This document shows, one piece after another, positions 17,354 through 29,151 of a stretch of 64,000 nt of DNA. Made by a program: the position numbers and the translations under genes. A model generated the notes under the pieces. It had not been told where the DNA came from, ran no database searches, and saw nothing but the letters and a program-made list of their open reading frames with translations. The DNA is taken from assembly GCF_002933775.1 (NCBI RefSeq), contig NZ_BEWV01000059.1:30845-94844 (forward strand), written 5' to 3'. Position 1 is the stretch's first letter. Every line of letters starts with the position of its first letter. This DNA comes from Prevotella sp. MGM1 (GTDB lineage Bacteria > Bacteroidota > Bacteroidia > Bacteroidales > Bacteroidaceae).

Positions 17354-20203
17354 TTATTTAAGCTCCTCTTTCAGGAAGCGTGGCGTATGTCCTTTCTTAC
17401 TCTTCGCCACCACTTCCGGCGTGCCGGTCGTGAGCACAAGTCCGCCGCCTCGTCCGCCTTCCGGCCCCATGTCAATGATGTGGTCGGCGAGTTTTATCAC
17501 GTCGAGGTTATGCTCTATTATCACCACGGTATTGCCCCTGTCCACGAGTTTGTTGAGTACTTCCATAAGTATTCTGATATCCTCAAAGTGCAGTCCGGTT
17601 GTCGGTTCATCGAGAATATACAGTGTCTTTCCTGTGTCTTTCTTGCTCAGTTCGGTGGCAAGTTTCACGCGTTGGCTCTCACCGCCCGACAGGGTTGTCG
17701 ACGGTTGTCCGAGTTTTATGTATCCGAGACCGACATCCTGTATCGTCTTTATCTTGCGCAGTATGTCTGGCACGTTCTCGAAAAACTCCACAGCCTGGTT
17801 TATCGTCATGTCAAGTACATCGGCAATGCTTTTCCCCTTGTAGCGCACTTCAAGTGTCTCACGGTTGTATCGTTTGCCGTGGCACACCTCGCACGGAACC
17901 ATTACATCCGGAAGGAAGTTCATTTCGATTGTCTTGTATCCGTTTCCACCACATGCCTCGCAACGTCCGCCTTTTACGTTGAATGAGAAACGGCCCGGTT
18001 TGTATCCCCTGATCTTGGCTTCCGGCAGATTGACAAACAGTGATCGTATGTCGCTGAACACCCCCGTATATGTTGCCGGGTTCGAGCGTGGGGTGCGTCC
18101 GAGCGGACTTTGGTCCACGTCTACAACCTTGTCTATGTTTTCCAGTCCTTCGATGCTCTTGTATGGCATGGGCTTTTTCAGCGAGCGATAGAAGTGCTGG
18201 CTCAGAATTGGCTGCAGAGTCTCGTTTATCAGGGTGGATTTTCCCGATCCGCTGACACCGGTCACGAGTATTAGTTTGCCCAATGGAAACTCCACATCAA
18301 CGTTTTTCAGGTTGTTGCCGGAGGCTCCACGTATGATGATGCTCTTTCCGTTGCCTTCCCTTCGCTTTTCCGGTACTTCTATTTTGAGTTTGCCTCCGAG
18401 GTATCGGGCAGTGAGGGAGGGTAGTGGTGTAGTCTCCGATAGGTCGGTCATGTTCAGTATCTCTTCCGGTTTCCCTTGGAATACCACTTCGCCGCCCTTG
18501 CGTCCGGCCTTTGGTCCTATGTCAATGAGATAGTCTGCGCTCATCATCATGTCCTTGTCGTGCTCTACCACTATTACCGTGTTGCCTATGTCGCGCAGTT
18601 CTTTCAGTGATTTTATAAGCCGGTCGTTGTCCCGTTGGTGCAGTCCTATGCTCGGCTCATCGAGGATATACAGTACGTTCACGAGCTGAGAGCCTATCTG
18701 CGTGGCCAGTCTGATACGCTGGCTCTCTCCTCCCGATAGTGTCGCCGAGCGACGGTTGAGCGACAGATAGTCGAGACCTACTTCAAGCAGGAAGTCGATC
18801 CTTGTCTTGATCTCTTTCAATATCTCGACCGCAATCTGCCGCTGCTGGTTGTCAAGGTGCTCTTCCACCTGGTCGAGCCAGCGGCGCAGTTCGGCCATGT
18901 CCATCTCGGCAAGCTCCGCTATGTTCTTGTCCCATATCCTGTAAGACAGGGCTTCGCGGTTAAGTTTCCTGCCGTCGCATTCCGGACATGTGCACACTGC
19001 GAGAAACTGATCTGCCCATTTCTGCATCTTTGGAGAGTCGTCGCTGTCCATTACGCTTTTAAGATATTTCACTACGCCGTCGAACGCCACAAAATAGTCG
19101 CTCGACGTATGTACCAGCGATTTGTCTATTCTTATGTTTTCAAGCGAGCCGTACAGTATTTCGCTCAAGGCTTCGTCGGGAATATCGGCCACGACAGTCT
19201 TTATATCGCAGTCGTATTTACGCAGAATGGCGTCTATCTGCCAGAATATCATCTGGTTCTTGTATTTTCCCAACGGCACGATGGCTCCGGCGTGTATGCT
19301 TGTTTGGCGGTCGGGGATGACTTTTCCCAAATCTATCTCGTTGATGATGCCGAGTCCTTTGCAGCGTTGGCATGCGCCTTGGGGTGAGTTGAACGAGAAA
19401 TTGTTTGGTGCAGGGTCGCTGTATGAAATTCCGGTTGTGGGGCACATCAGTCTTTTGGAGAAGTGCTTCACCGTCTCTGTTTCCTTGTCGAGAATCATTA
19501 TAAGCCCTTCGCCCTGCTTCATTGCCGTGGCAACGCTCTTTTTCAGTCGCTCGTCGTCTTTCTCCCTGACCTGCAATTTATCTATTACCACTTCTATGTC
19601 GTGGTTCTTGTAGCGGTCGGTCTTCATGCCACGGGTTATCTCTTTCACCTCGCCGTCAACTCTTGCGTGCAGGTATCCCTTGCGACGCATGCTCTCAAAC
19701 AGTTCCCTGTAATGTCCCTTGCGGCTGCGCACAAGGGGCGCCAGTATGAGTATCCGCTTGCCGTCGTAGTCCTGTTTTATCATTTCGAGCACCTTCTCTT
19801 CCGTATATTTCACCATCGGTTCGCCCGTGGCATAGCTGTAAGCACGTCCGGCTCTGGCGAAGAGCAGGCGCAGAAAGTCGTATATCTCTGTCGTGGTGCC
19901 CACAGTGGAACGTGGGTTCTTGTTGGTTGTCTTCTGCTCTATGCTTATCACCGGGCTTAGCCCCGTTATCTTGTCGACGTCAGGCCGTTCCATTCCTCCG
20001 AGGAAATTGCGTGCGTATGCCGAGAAAGTCTCTATATATCTACGTTGTCCTTCAGCGAAGATGGTGTCGAAAGCCAGCGACGATTTACCCGAGCCGGACA
20101 GTCCTGTGATTACGGTAAGACTGTTTCTCGGTATTTCAACGTCTATGTTTTTCAGATTGTTGGCTCTCGCGCCCCATACGTTTATCTTCTCGTCTTCTTT
20201 CAT
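17354..20203 (-). CDS. uvrA: Excinuclease ABC subunit A
   Basis: A 949-residue DNA-damage sensor of nucleotide excision repair that loads UvrB. It has two ABC ATPase modules: Walker [13 protein letters not shown] (from residue 34) and [12 protein letters not shown], signature [12 protein letters not shown] and [12 protein letters not shown], and Walker [13 protein letters not shown] and [12 protein letters not shown]. Zinc-binding pairs CTCPEC and [10 protein letters not shown]...[10 protein letters not shown] are present. In the first zinc module the leading pair reads CPTTG, so one expected cysteine is replaced by threonine, while its partner CQRC is kept; I believe this occurs in other Bacteroidota UvrA proteins. 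No uvrB or uvrC lies nearby, which is usual. Confidence 0.97.
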   Translation of the reverse strand: MKEDEKINVWGARANNLKNIDVEIPRNSLTVITGLSGSGKSSLAFDTIFAEGQRRYIETFSAYARNFLGGMERPDVDKITGLSPVISIEQKTTNKNPRSTVGTTTEIYDFLRLLFARAGRAYSYATGEPMVKYTEEKVLEMIKQDYDGKRILILAPLVRSRKGHYRELFESMRRKGYLHARVDGEVKEITRGMKTDRYKNHDIEVVIDKLQVREKDDERLKKSVATAMKQGEGLIMILDKETETVKHFSKRLMCPTTGISYSDPAPNNFSFNSPQGACQRCKGLGIINEIDLGKVIPDRQTSIHAGAIVPLGKYKNQMIFWQIDAILRKYDCDIKTVVADIPDEALSEILYGSLENIRIDKSLVHTSSDYFVAFDGVVKYLKSVMDSDDSPKMQKWADQFLAVCTCPECDGRKLNREALSYRIWDKNIAELAEMDMAELRRWLDQVEEHLDNQQRQIAVEILKEIKTRIDFLLEVGLDYLSLNRRSATLSGGESQRIRLATQIGSQLVNVLYILDEPSIGLHQRDNDRLIKSLKELRDIGNTVIVVEHDKDMMMSADYLIDIGPKAGRKGGEVVFQGKPEEILNMTDLSETTPLPSLTARYLGGKLKIEVPEKRREGNGKSIIIRGASGNNLKNVDVEFPLGKLILVTGVSGSGKSTLINETLQPILSQHFYRSLKKPMPYKSIEGLENIDKVVDVDQSPLGRTPRSNPATYTGVFSDIRSLFVNLPEAKIRGYKPGRFSFNVKGGRCEACGGNGYKTIEMNFLPDVMVPCEVCHGKRYNRETLEVRYKGKSIADVLDMTINQAVEFFENVPDILRKIKTIQDVGLGYIKLGQPSTTLSGGESQRVKLATELSKKDTGKTLYILDEPTTGLHFEDIRILMEVLNKLVDRGNTVVIIEHNLDVIKLADHIIDMGPEGGRGGGLVLTTGTPEVVAKSKKGHTPRFLKEELK

Positions 20204-20266
20204 TATGATATCAGTTACAATACATTGTCTTCATGCGTGAATGAAATCCGTGTAGTTATGAGGGTG

Positions 20267-20947
20267 CTATTCGCCCGAAAACCCTTCGGTATAGTCTCTG
20301 AGCAGGTTCACGTCGCGCTTGATGTTATATTCTGTGCCGTCCGCTCCCTTTGCTTTCACCAGAACGAAATACACTCCGGCTTTGACGGGCTTGCCGCCGT
20401 GCGTGCCGTCCCATCCTCCGTCTATGTCGCTCCACTCATACAGTTTCTGTCCCCAGCGGTTGAATATATACGCCTTGAACTCCACGATGCTTTTGTGGTT
20501 GTCTTTGGCCTTGTATATATCGTTGATGCCGTCGCCGTTCGGTGAGAATGCGTTAGGCATCTCGAGCAGGCTTGTGCTTATGCTTACCCTTATGGTTGAT
20601 ATGAGCTCCGGGTCGTTTCCGTCTCCGTACGACACGTAGAGTGATACGGCTGTGACTCCCGACTCGCGAAATTCGAACTCGGTGTTCTCTTCATATCTTG
20701 TGATGTATGGATCGGTGTTTCCGTCTTTCACAAACTTCCATTCATACGACGGAACCGTTCCCTCGTCGATGTTCGAGGGATTGGCTTTGAATGTCACATT
20801 TAAAGGAGCCTGTGCGTCGTTTATGGTTTCGCTCTCTTCAAAGTCGTCCCCGTCTACGGTGTAGTAGGCTTTCGGGTCAAAATCTGCCCATGCCGCGGCC
20901 GGCAACAGGAGTATCAGCGATAAAACAAAATAAAGTTTTATTTTCAT
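20267..20947 (-). CDS. Secreted protein with T9SS type B (gliding-motility) C-terminal sorting domain
   Basis: A 226-residue exported protein. Residues 1-21 are a signal peptide ending AAAWA; about 45-130 resemble a PKD-like beta domain (PSYEWKFVKD, SVSYGDG-type strands); about 135-226 are the type B C-terminal domain, with NAFSPNGDGINDIYK and YIFNRWGQKLYEWSD. This domain directs proteins through the type IX secretion system and is normally kept or attached at the surface. The passenger is very small, so it is almost only a sorting domain; partner or adaptor roles are possible. A -7 box lies upstream at 20970-20977. Confidence 0.88.
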   Translation of the reverse strand: MKIKLYFVLSLILLLPAAAWADFDPKAYYTVDGDDFEESETINDAQAPLNVTFKANPSNIDEGTVPSYEWKFVKDGNTDPYITRYEENTEFEFRESGVTAVSLYVSYGDGNDPELISTIRVSISTSLLEMPNAFSPNGDGINDIYKAKDNHKSIVEFKAYIFNRWGQKLYEWSDIDGGWDGTHGGKPVKAGVYFVLVKAKGADGTEYNIKRDVNLLRDYTEGFSGE

Positions 20948-20969
20948 ACGGTGAATATAAATTAATGTG

Positions 20970-20977
20970 CAAATTTA
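20970..20977 (-). promoter_or_regulatory. -7 box of the T9SS-B protein gene
   Basis: TAAATTTG read on the minus strand, 23 nt upstream of the ATG at 20947. No clear -33 TTTG is visible. Confidence 0.5.
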
Positions 20978-21288
20978 GCGAATAATGTTGATTTATCTGT
21001 TCTTTTCGTTGTTTTTGTTTGCTCGGGATTACTATTTTTGCGGTTTTTAGGGATGTCGCTTTTACCTACTGATTTTGTTTTGAGCATATCCGTGACACAG
21101 TTTACGGATATACGTGTGGCTGTCAAAAAATCGTACAACAAGCCTCTCATAGCTCGCTTGTTTCAAAAAAGACAATTGTCCGGTCCGAAATATCCGAGCA
21201 TTTGGAGGTTTCTGTTAAGTCGTTGTATGTGAGGACGTTATCTTGCTCGTGCTGAAATGAGGCCTTTCCGGAAAACCCAAAACGATAC
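20978..21288. other. Intergenic stretch with no recognised gene
   Basis: AT-rich and without a frame that has supporting features. A TATTTTTG box-like word near 21033 could start a plus-strand transcript, but I see nothing downstream of it except the mosaic repeat at 21289-21385 and the pyrG promoter. Confidence 0.3.
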
Positions 21289-21385
21289 CAAATGGCTTGC
21301 ATTTGGCATCCCGTTGTAATGCGTTTGGCGGCGTTTCACAATGCAACGGGATACTAAACGCGTTCCAACGGGATACCGAATGCGG
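21289..21385. repeat. Intergenic mosaic repeat, copy B
   Basis: Shares words with the repeats at 1.0, 39.8 and 52.9 kb: CAACGGGATAC, CCAACGGGATACCG, AATGCGTTTGG and TAAACGCGTT. ATCCCGTTG (21308-21316) pairs exactly with CAACGGGAT (21344-21352). It stands out as a GC-rich patch in an AT-rich gap between the T9SS-B gene and pyrG. Confidence 0.6.
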
Positions 21386-21557
21386 CGAAAAACAGGTCTT
21401 ACGGTTATAAAACGGTTTCTCGTCCATCGTTTCGTATCGTGTTGTGTATCGTTAAATCGTTCTGGTTTGAAAATTTCGGCGGGTATAAAAATCAGCAAGT
21501 TTTCTTTACAAAAGGCAAGGCGTTATAATTGTGTGGGAATTAAAATAATACCTAATC

Positions 21558-21588
21558 CTTGTCTTTTCAATATTTTTTAGTAATTTTG
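21558..21588 (+). promoter_or_regulatory. Promoter of the pyrG-yidC operon
   Basis: CTTG (21558-21561), a 19-nt spacer, then TAATTTTG (21581-21588). The pyrG start is 53 nt further on. Confidence 0.7.
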
Positions 21589-21628
21589 CACCTTGTATAA
21601 TTTGATTAATAGGAATTTGAAATCATAA

Positions 21629-23239
<1,611 letters not shown>

Positions 23240-23248
23240 AGACACAGG

Positions 23249-25138
23249 ATGAACAAGAACAATATCATAGGATTTGTGCTGATGGGATTGGTGCTGATAG
23301 GATTCAGCTGGTATAATCAACCCACGGAAGAGCAGATAGCCGCTCAGCGCAGGCAGGATTCAATATCCGCCGCAATGAAGAAAAAGGCTGAAGAGGACAG
23401 AAAGATAGCGGAGGTCACAGGCAAGGCACAGGCTCTCACAGCTGCCCAAAACGACACCACGTCGCTTTTTTATCCGTCGTTGGTGGGTAAGAACGAGCAG
23501 GTGACACTGAAAAACAGTAAAATAGAACTGACTCTCGATACCAAGGGCGGTACGCTGAGTAAGGCAAAAATACTGAACTTCAAAGACCGTAGCGGAGCGA
23601 AAGACGTGACATTGTTTGACCGCGGCGATCAAAGCATGAATTTCATGATGGCCGGAAAGACGACGAACATCGTTACCGGTGACCTTTATTTCACGCCGTC
23701 AGACATAACAGACTCTACCGTCACCATGACCGCTCAGGCATCTAACGGAGGGGCGATGATAATAAGATACGCCCTCGGCGCTGATTATATGCTCCGCATG
23801 TATGTTCAGGCAAAGGGATTGGCTGGTGTTTTCGCACCCAATTACAGGGAGATGGACATAGAGTGGGGTGAGAAATGCCGCCAACAGGAGAAAGGGTTCA
23901 CGTTTGAGAACCGTTATGCAACGCTTACATATAAAGAAAAAGGCGGCGGAACGGACTATCTCAGCGAGACATCGGAGGAGATAGACGAGAAGATTGATGA
24001 GCCGCTCGACTGGGTGGCGTTCAAGAACCAGTTTTTCAGCGCGGTGCTTATAGCCCGTGACGATATTGCCGCCAATTCGCTACTTACGAGTATTCCGCAG
24101 GAAAAAGGCTCCGGATATCTGAAGCAATATAACGCTAAGCTGAAGACCGCTTTCGACCCTACGGGTGCGAGGCCTACTGAGTTTGAAATGTTTATCGGTC
24201 CCAATGACTTCCGGTTATTGCAGGAAGTGGAAGAGGAGAGCACTTTCGGAAAAGACCTTGAGTTGCAACAACTCGTATATCTGGGATGGCCTCTGTTCAG
24301 GATTATCAACCGTTGGTTCACTCTTTATGTTTTCGACTGGCTCACAGGCTTCGGCTTCAATATGGGTATCGTGCTCATATTGATAACCATGCTTCTCAAA
24401 CTTCTAACTTACCCGATGGTGAAGAAGACATATCTGAACTCGGCGAAGATGCGTGTCCTTAAACCGAAACTCGACGAGGCGACCAAGCAATACGACAAAC
24501 CAGAGGATCAGATGATGAAACAGCAGGCGATGATGGCTCTCTATTCGAAATACGGTGTGAGTCCGCTTTCGGGATGTTTGCCAATGCTTATTCAGATGCC
24601 TATCTGGATCGCCATGTTCAATTTTGTGCCTAATGCCATTCAGTTGCGCGGACATCGTTTTATGTGGATAGACGATCTGTCGACATACGATCCCATATTT
24701 GAGTGGAATACCAATATATGGCTTATCGGAGACCATATCAGTCTTACCTGTATCTTGTTCTGTCTGGCCAATATAGTATATTCCGTCATGACGATGCGCC
24801 AGCAGCGTGACCAGATGGTCGGCCAGCAAGCCGAGCAGATGAAGATGATGCAATGGATGATGTATCTCATGCCTGTGATGTTCTTCTTCATGTTTAACGA
24901 CTATTCCGCAGGCCTTAACTTCTATTACTTCATATCGTTGTTTTTCAGTGCGGCTATCATGTGGGCTTTGCGCAAGACCACAAACGATGCCAGACTGTTG
25001 GAAATTCTTGAAGCGAAGTATAAGGAAAACCAGAATAACCCGAAAAAGACGAGCGGACTGGCGGCACGTCTTGAAGCGATGCAGCGCCAGGCCGCTGAAA
25101 TCCAGAAGATGCAGCAACAGCAGCGTAACAAGCGGTAA
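23249..25138 (+). CDS. yidC: Membrane protein insertase YidC
   Basis: A 629-residue inner-membrane insertase. The N-terminal helix (about residues 5-20) precedes a large periplasmic domain (about 60-350), then the conserved five-helix insertase core with GFNMGIVLILITMLLKLLTY and KYGVSPLSGCLPMLIQMPIW. The charged, glutamine-rich C-terminal tail (MQRQAAEIQKMQQQQRNKR) is typical of Bacteroidota YidC and may contact ribosomes. A hairpin follows the stop (25151-25183). Confidence 0.96.
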   Translation: MNKNNIIGFVLMGLVLIGFSWYNQPTEEQIAAQRRQDSISAAMKKKAEEDRKIAEVTGKAQALTAAQNDTTSLFYPSLVGKNEQVTLKNSKIELTLDTKGGTLSKAKILNFKDRSGAKDVTLFDRGDQSMNFMMAGKTTNIVTGDLYFTPSDITDSTVTMTAQASNGGAMIIRYALGADYMLRMYVQAKGLAGVFAPNYREMDIEWGEKCRQQEKGFTFENRYATLTYKEKGGGTDYLSETSEEIDEKIDEPLDWVAFKNQFFSAVLIARDDIAANSLLTSIPQEKGSGYLKQYNAKLKTAFDPTGARPTEFEMFIGPNDFRLLQEVEEESTFGKDLELQQLVYLGWPLFRIINRWFTLYVFDWLTGFGFNMGIVLILITMLLKLLTYPMVKKTYLNSAKMRVLKPKLDEATKQYDKPEDQMMKQQAMMALYSKYGVSPLSGCLPMLIQMPIWIAMFNFVPNAIQLRGHRFMWIDDLSTYDPIFEWNTNIWLIGDHISLTCILFCLANIVYSVMTMRQQRDQMVGQQAEQMKMMQWMMYLMPVMFFFMFNDYSAGLNFYYFISLFFSAAIMWALRKTTNDARLLEILEAKYKENQNNPKKTSGLAARLEAMQRQAAEIQKMQQQQRNKR

Positions 25139-25150
25139 ACAGGTATCATG

Positions 25151-25190
25151 TGTTCCCTTTCCGGCTTTTTGCGGAAGGGAACACTTTATT
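25151..25190 (+). terminator. Probable terminator after yidC
   Basis: TGTTCCCTTTCCG (25151-25163) pairs with CGGAAGGGAACA (25172-25183) with one bulge and an 8-nt loop, followed by a T-rich but interrupted tail. The next gene begins only 21 bp later, so read-through may occur. Confidence 0.65.
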
Positions 25191-25203
25191 ATAATAACGT
25201 GTA

Positions 25204-27369
25204 ATGAGAGTATTCGCAACCTTATTTGCAGCCGCGGTATTGATGGTACCGGCTGGCAATCTAAAAGCACAGGACGCCGTGAATATAGGCAAAAACAATA
25301 TCACGCTGAAAAGCGACTTGATGACTCCCGAGGCTCTGTGGGCCATGGGACGCATCGGAGCGGCCGAGGCCTCACCGAACGGAAAAAAGATAGTATACCA
25401 GGTGGGATATTACAGTGTGGCGGAGAACAAGAGCCATCAGGTACTTTGTCTGATAGATGCCAATGGCAAGAATAACAGGCAACTGACAACAGGCAGCGGA
25501 AACGAGACGGATGCTTCCTGGATAGAGAATGGCAAGCGCATAGCATTTCTGGCCGGAGGAAACATCTGGGCGATGAATGCCGACGGAACCGCACGCGTTC
25601 AACTGACAACCACCGGAGATATCGAGGGATATAAGTTCTCGCCAGACGGCAAGAAGGTAATACTTGTGAAGTCGATGCCGTTTAACGAGATCATAAAGAA
25701 AAATCCCGACGATCTTCCAAAGGCTTCCGGACGTCGCGTGACCGACCTGATGTATCGCCACTGGGATCATTATGTGGAGAGCATACAGCATCCTTATGTC
25801 GCCGATGTAACCGAAAATGGAATAACCGGAGGTGCGGATATATTGAATGGTGAGCCTTTCGAGTGTCCGATGGAGCCGTTCGGAGGGATGGAGCAGATTG
25901 CATGGAGCGTCGATTCGAAGTCTATAGCTTATACATGCCGCAAGAAAACGGGACGTGACTATGCGATATCCACCGATTCAGACATATACCTTTATAATGT
26001 AGAGACCGGCGCGACAAAGAACTTATGCAAGGAAGACGGATACGAACCGGTGGTCGTGGACGCGACCAAGACAATGAAGGCACAACGCGTCAACAGCGAG
26101 GAAAATCTCAAAAACAATCCCGGGTATGATACGAACCCACAGTTCTCGCCCGATGGTAAGTATGTTGCGTGGCAGAGTATGGCCCGCGACGGATATGAGG
26201 CAGACCGTAACCGGCTCTGTGTCTACGAACTGACTACCGGTGAAAAGACATACGTTACGGAGTCTTTTGATTCCAATGTGGATGCGTTCTGTTGGAATAA
26301 AGACTCGAAGACCCTGTATTTCACGGGTGTATGGCATGGTTGCGTGAACATTTACCAGACCGGTCTGAATGGCGAGGTCAGTCAGTTGACGAATGACTGG
26401 GCAGACGTGGTGTCGCTCTCTATGGCTAACGACGGTGACAGATTGCTTGCTTTGCGGCAGAGCCTGTCAGCCCCGACTGATATATATATAGTCAATCCGC
26501 ATAAGGAGAAAAAGAAAACGGAGATAAGGAGAATTACTTTCGAGAACAAACATATAACAGAGCAGCTTGCGTTCGGCAAGGTGCAGCAGCGTTGGACGAA
26601 GACTACGGACGGCAAGGATATGCTTTACTGGATCGTATTGCCGGCTGACTTCGACCCTTCCAAGAAATATCCGACATTGCTTTTCTGTGAGGGAGGTCCT
26701 CAAAGTCCGGTCAGTCAGTTTTGGAGTTACAGGTGGAACTTCCAGATAATGGCTGCCAACGGCTATGTGATTATCGCTCCCAACCGCCGCGGACTACCGG
26801 GATTTGGCAGCGAGTGGAACGAACAGATAAGCGGAGACTGGACAGGGCAATGTATGAGCGACTATCTGTCGGCTATCGACGATGCTGCCGCCAATCTGCC
26901 GTTCGTGGATAAAGGGCGCATGGGAGCGGTTGGAGCAAGTTTCGGCGGATTCAGCGTCTATTATCTTGCCGGGCATCATGACAAACGTTTCAAGTGCTTC
27001 ATATCGCATGACGGGGCTTTCAATCTTGAATCTATGTACACCGACACGGAGGAAGCATGGTTCAGCAACTGGGAGTATGAGGATGCTTTCTGGAACAAGA
27101 CACTGACCGATGCCGCCAGGCGGACATACGAAAACTCGCCGCATAAGTTTGTGGATAAGTGGGACACGCCTATACTCTGTATCCATGGTGAGTTGGATTA
27201 TCGCATCAACTACAATCAGGGCATGGGTGCTTTCAATGCCGCCCGTATGCGCGGTATACCGGCCGAACTGCTTATATTCCCCGATGAGAACCACTGGGTA
27301 TTGAAGCCCCAGAACGGAGTACTGTGGCAAAGGACATTCTTCAACTGGCTCGACCGTTGGCTTAAATAA
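25204..27369 (+). CDS. S9-family dipeptidyl-peptidase (DPP5-like), exported
   Basis: A 721-residue serine peptidase of the prolyl-oligopeptidase family, closest by eye to the S9C/DPP5 type described in Porphyromonas, which frees dipeptides from peptide N-termini in the periplasm. Residues 1-22 are a signal peptide ending LKAQ. A seven-bladed beta-propeller-like region follows, with repeated SPDGK..VY strands (about 45-450), then an alpha/beta-hydrolase domain with GASFGG (S579), the GELDYR aspartate (D665) and ENHW (H697) as the likely catalytic triad. The gene leads a run with two putative peptide carriers, supporting a peptide-use role. Confidence 0.9.
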   Translation: MRVFATLFAAAVLMVPAGNLKAQDAVNIGKNNITLKSDLMTPEALWAMGRIGAAEASPNGKKIVYQVGYYSVAENKSHQVLCLIDANGKNNRQLTTGSGNETDASWIENGKRIAFLAGGNIWAMNADGTARVQLTTTGDIEGYKFSPDGKKVILVKSMPFNEIIKKNPDDLPKASGRRVTDLMYRHWDHYVESIQHPYVADVTENGITGGADILNGEPFECPMEPFGGMEQIAWSVDSKSIAYTCRKKTGRDYAISTDSDIYLYNVETGATKNLCKEDGYEPVVVDATKTMKAQRVNSEENLKNNPGYDTNPQFSPDGKYVAWQSMARDGYEADRNRLCVYELTTGEKTYVTESFDSNVDAFCWNKDSKTLYFTGVWHGCVNIYQTGLNGEVSQLTNDWADVVSLSMANDGDRLLALRQSLSAPTDIYIVNPHKEKKKTEIRRITFENKHITEQLAFGKVQQRWTKTTDGKDMLYWIVLPADFDPSKKYPTLLFCEGGPQSPVSQFWSYRWNFQIMAANGYVIIAPNRRGLPGFGSEWNEQISGDWTGQCMSDYLSAIDDAAANLPFVDKGRMGAVGASFGGFSVYYLAGHHDKRFKCFISHDGAFNLESMYTDTEEAWFSNWEYEDAFWNKTLTDAARRTYENSPHKFVDKWDTPILCIHGELDYRINYNQGMGAFNAARMRGIPAELLIFPDENHWVLKPQNGVLWQRTFFNWLDRWLK

Positions 27370-27464
27370 ATACGGATTATAATAAATACCGTTGTTGGCT
27401 TTTTAGTCTTACGGTATTAAAGTGCGAAAAAATATAGAAGTATATATAAAAACATAGTAGGAAA

Positions 27465-29120
27465 ATGACTGAAAACATTAAAACAACACTCAGAGACTCT
27501 GCCGCCATACGCTGGATGGTGCTCATGTTTCTTGCTTTTGCCATGTTTTGTTCATACATATTCATGGACATTCTCTCTCCGATAAAAGACCTTATGCAGT
27601 CCACACGTGGCTGGGATTCCACAGCTTTCGGCACGATGCAAGGGTCGGAGACATTCCTTAACGTATTTGTTTTCTTCCTGATATTCGCCGGAATCATTCT
27701 CGACAAGATGGGAGTGCGCTTTACCGCCGTGTTGTCGGGACTGGTGATGCTCATCGGAGCCACCATAAACTGGTATGCGGTGACAGACAGTTTCATTGGA
27801 AGCGGTCTTGAAACATGGTTCAATAACAATCTTAATTATATTCCCGGATTTGACGAACTCGGTATATCTCCGTTCTATCTCGGTATGCCGGCATCGGCAA
27901 AGTTTGCCGCCGTGGGCTTCATGGTATTCGGTTGCGGTTGTGAAATGGCCGGAATTACGGTGTCGAGAGGTATCGTAAAATGGTTCAAGGGACGTGAAAT
28001 GGCTCTCGCCATGGGTTCGGAAATGGCTCTTGCGCGTCTCGGTGTCGCTACATGTATGATATTCTCACCAGTGTTTGCGAGACTCGGAGGCGATATCGAT
28101 GTTTCCCGCAGTGTGGCTTTCGGAGTTGTTCTGCTGATGATAGCCCTCATAATGTTCATTGTTTATTTCTTCATGGACAAGAAACTCGATGCCCAAACCG
28201 GTGAGGCGGAAGAAAAAGACGATCCGTTCAAGGTCAGCGATCTCGGCAAAATATTGTCGAGCAGCGGCTTTTGGCTCGTAGCGTTGCTTTGCGTTCTCTA
28301 TTACTCTGCAATCTTCCCGTTCCAGAAGTATGCGGTAAACATGCTTCAATGCAACCTTACGTTTACCGAGGTTGACCCTGAATCGTTCTGGGCCGGTACC
28401 GCGGTTACGGTGATACAATATGTTATAATGCTCATTGTGGCAGCGGCTTCTTTCGCAAGCAATTTCTCAAAGAGGAAAGAAATGAAATACGGGCTGCTTG
28501 TGGTAGCCGTTGCGGCGTTGGTCGTTTTCTGTTATATGGGCTATATGAGACAGAGTGCAGAAACCGTATTTGCCGTGTTCCCGATTCTTGCCGTGGGTAT
28601 CACTCCTATTCTCGGAAACTATGTGGATCATAAGGGCAAGGCGGCTTCGATGCTTGTTCTCGGTTCAGTTTTGCTTATAGCATGCCACCTTACGTTTGCT
28701 TTTGTGCTTCCCATGCTCAAGGGTAGCGGCGTTGGCGGTATAATGATTTCATATCTTACAATTCTTGTTCTCGGTGCGTCATTCTCGCTTGTTCCGGCTT
28801 CTTTGTGGCCGAGTGTGCCAAAGTTGGTCGACGCAAAGATTATAGGTAGTGCCTATGCGCTTATCTTCTGGATTCAGAATATCGGTCTTTGGCTCTTCCC
28901 GATGCTTATAGGTAAGGTACTCGACAGCACCAATCCTCAGCTTGTGTCTGACTTGCGGAACGGTGTGATTACTCCCGAGCAGGCAGCTGTGTCTTATGAT
29001 TACACAGCGCCTTTGGTGATGCTGGCATGTCTCGGAGTGGCTGCTCTTGTGCTTGGCTTTATATTGAAAGCCGTGGATAAAAAGAAAGGACTCGGTCTTG
29101 AAGAGCCGAATATAAAATAA
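27465..29120 (+). CDS. MFS transporter, MFSD1-like
   Basis: A 551-residue inner-membrane carrier with about 12 helices. The order of helices, IRWMVLMFLAFAMFCSYIFM at the start and GSAYALIFWIQNIGLWLFPM near the end suggest the group of major facilitator proteins that includes animal MFSD1, a lysosomal dipeptide carrier; this is from memory of the family. A charged loop (EAEEKDDPFKV) divides the halves. It follows the DPP5-like peptidase by 95 bp; a weak stem AATACCGT (27385-27392) / ACGGTATT (27411-27418) lies in that gap. Dipeptides are therefore a reasonable substrate guess. The next gene begins 31 bp after the stop. Confidence 0.75.
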   Translation: MTENIKTTLRDSAAIRWMVLMFLAFAMFCSYIFMDILSPIKDLMQSTRGWDSTAFGTMQGSETFLNVFVFFLIFAGIILDKMGVRFTAVLSGLVMLIGATINWYAVTDSFIGSGLETWFNNNLNYIPGFDELGISPFYLGMPASAKFAAVGFMVFGCGCEMAGITVSRGIVKWFKGREMALAMGSEMALARLGVATCMIFSPVFARLGGDIDVSRSVAFGVVLLMIALIMFIVYFFMDKKLDAQTGEAEEKDDPFKVSDLGKILSSSGFWLVALLCVLYYSAIFPFQKYAVNMLQCNLTFTEVDPESFWAGTAVTVIQYVIMLIVAAASFASNFSKRKEMKYGLLVVAVAALVVFCYMGYMRQSAETVFAVFPILAVGITPILGNYVDHKGKAASMLVLGSVLLIACHLTFAFVLPMLKGSGVGGIMISYLTILVLGASFSLVPASLWPSVPKLVDAKIIGSAYALIFWIQNIGLWLFPMLIGKVLDSTNPQLVSDLRNGVITPEQAAVSYDYTAPLVMLACLGVAALVLGFILKAVDKKKGLGLEEPNIK

Positions 29121-29151
29121 CTGGTTGTTTGATACGGATAGGAAAAAGTGT

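Noticed and set aside
16901..17986. Plus-strand open frame of 361 codons over yjbQ and uvrA
   Set aside because: It crosses two conserved minus-strand genes and has an odd Cys/Phe/Tyr-rich composition typical of an antisense shadow.
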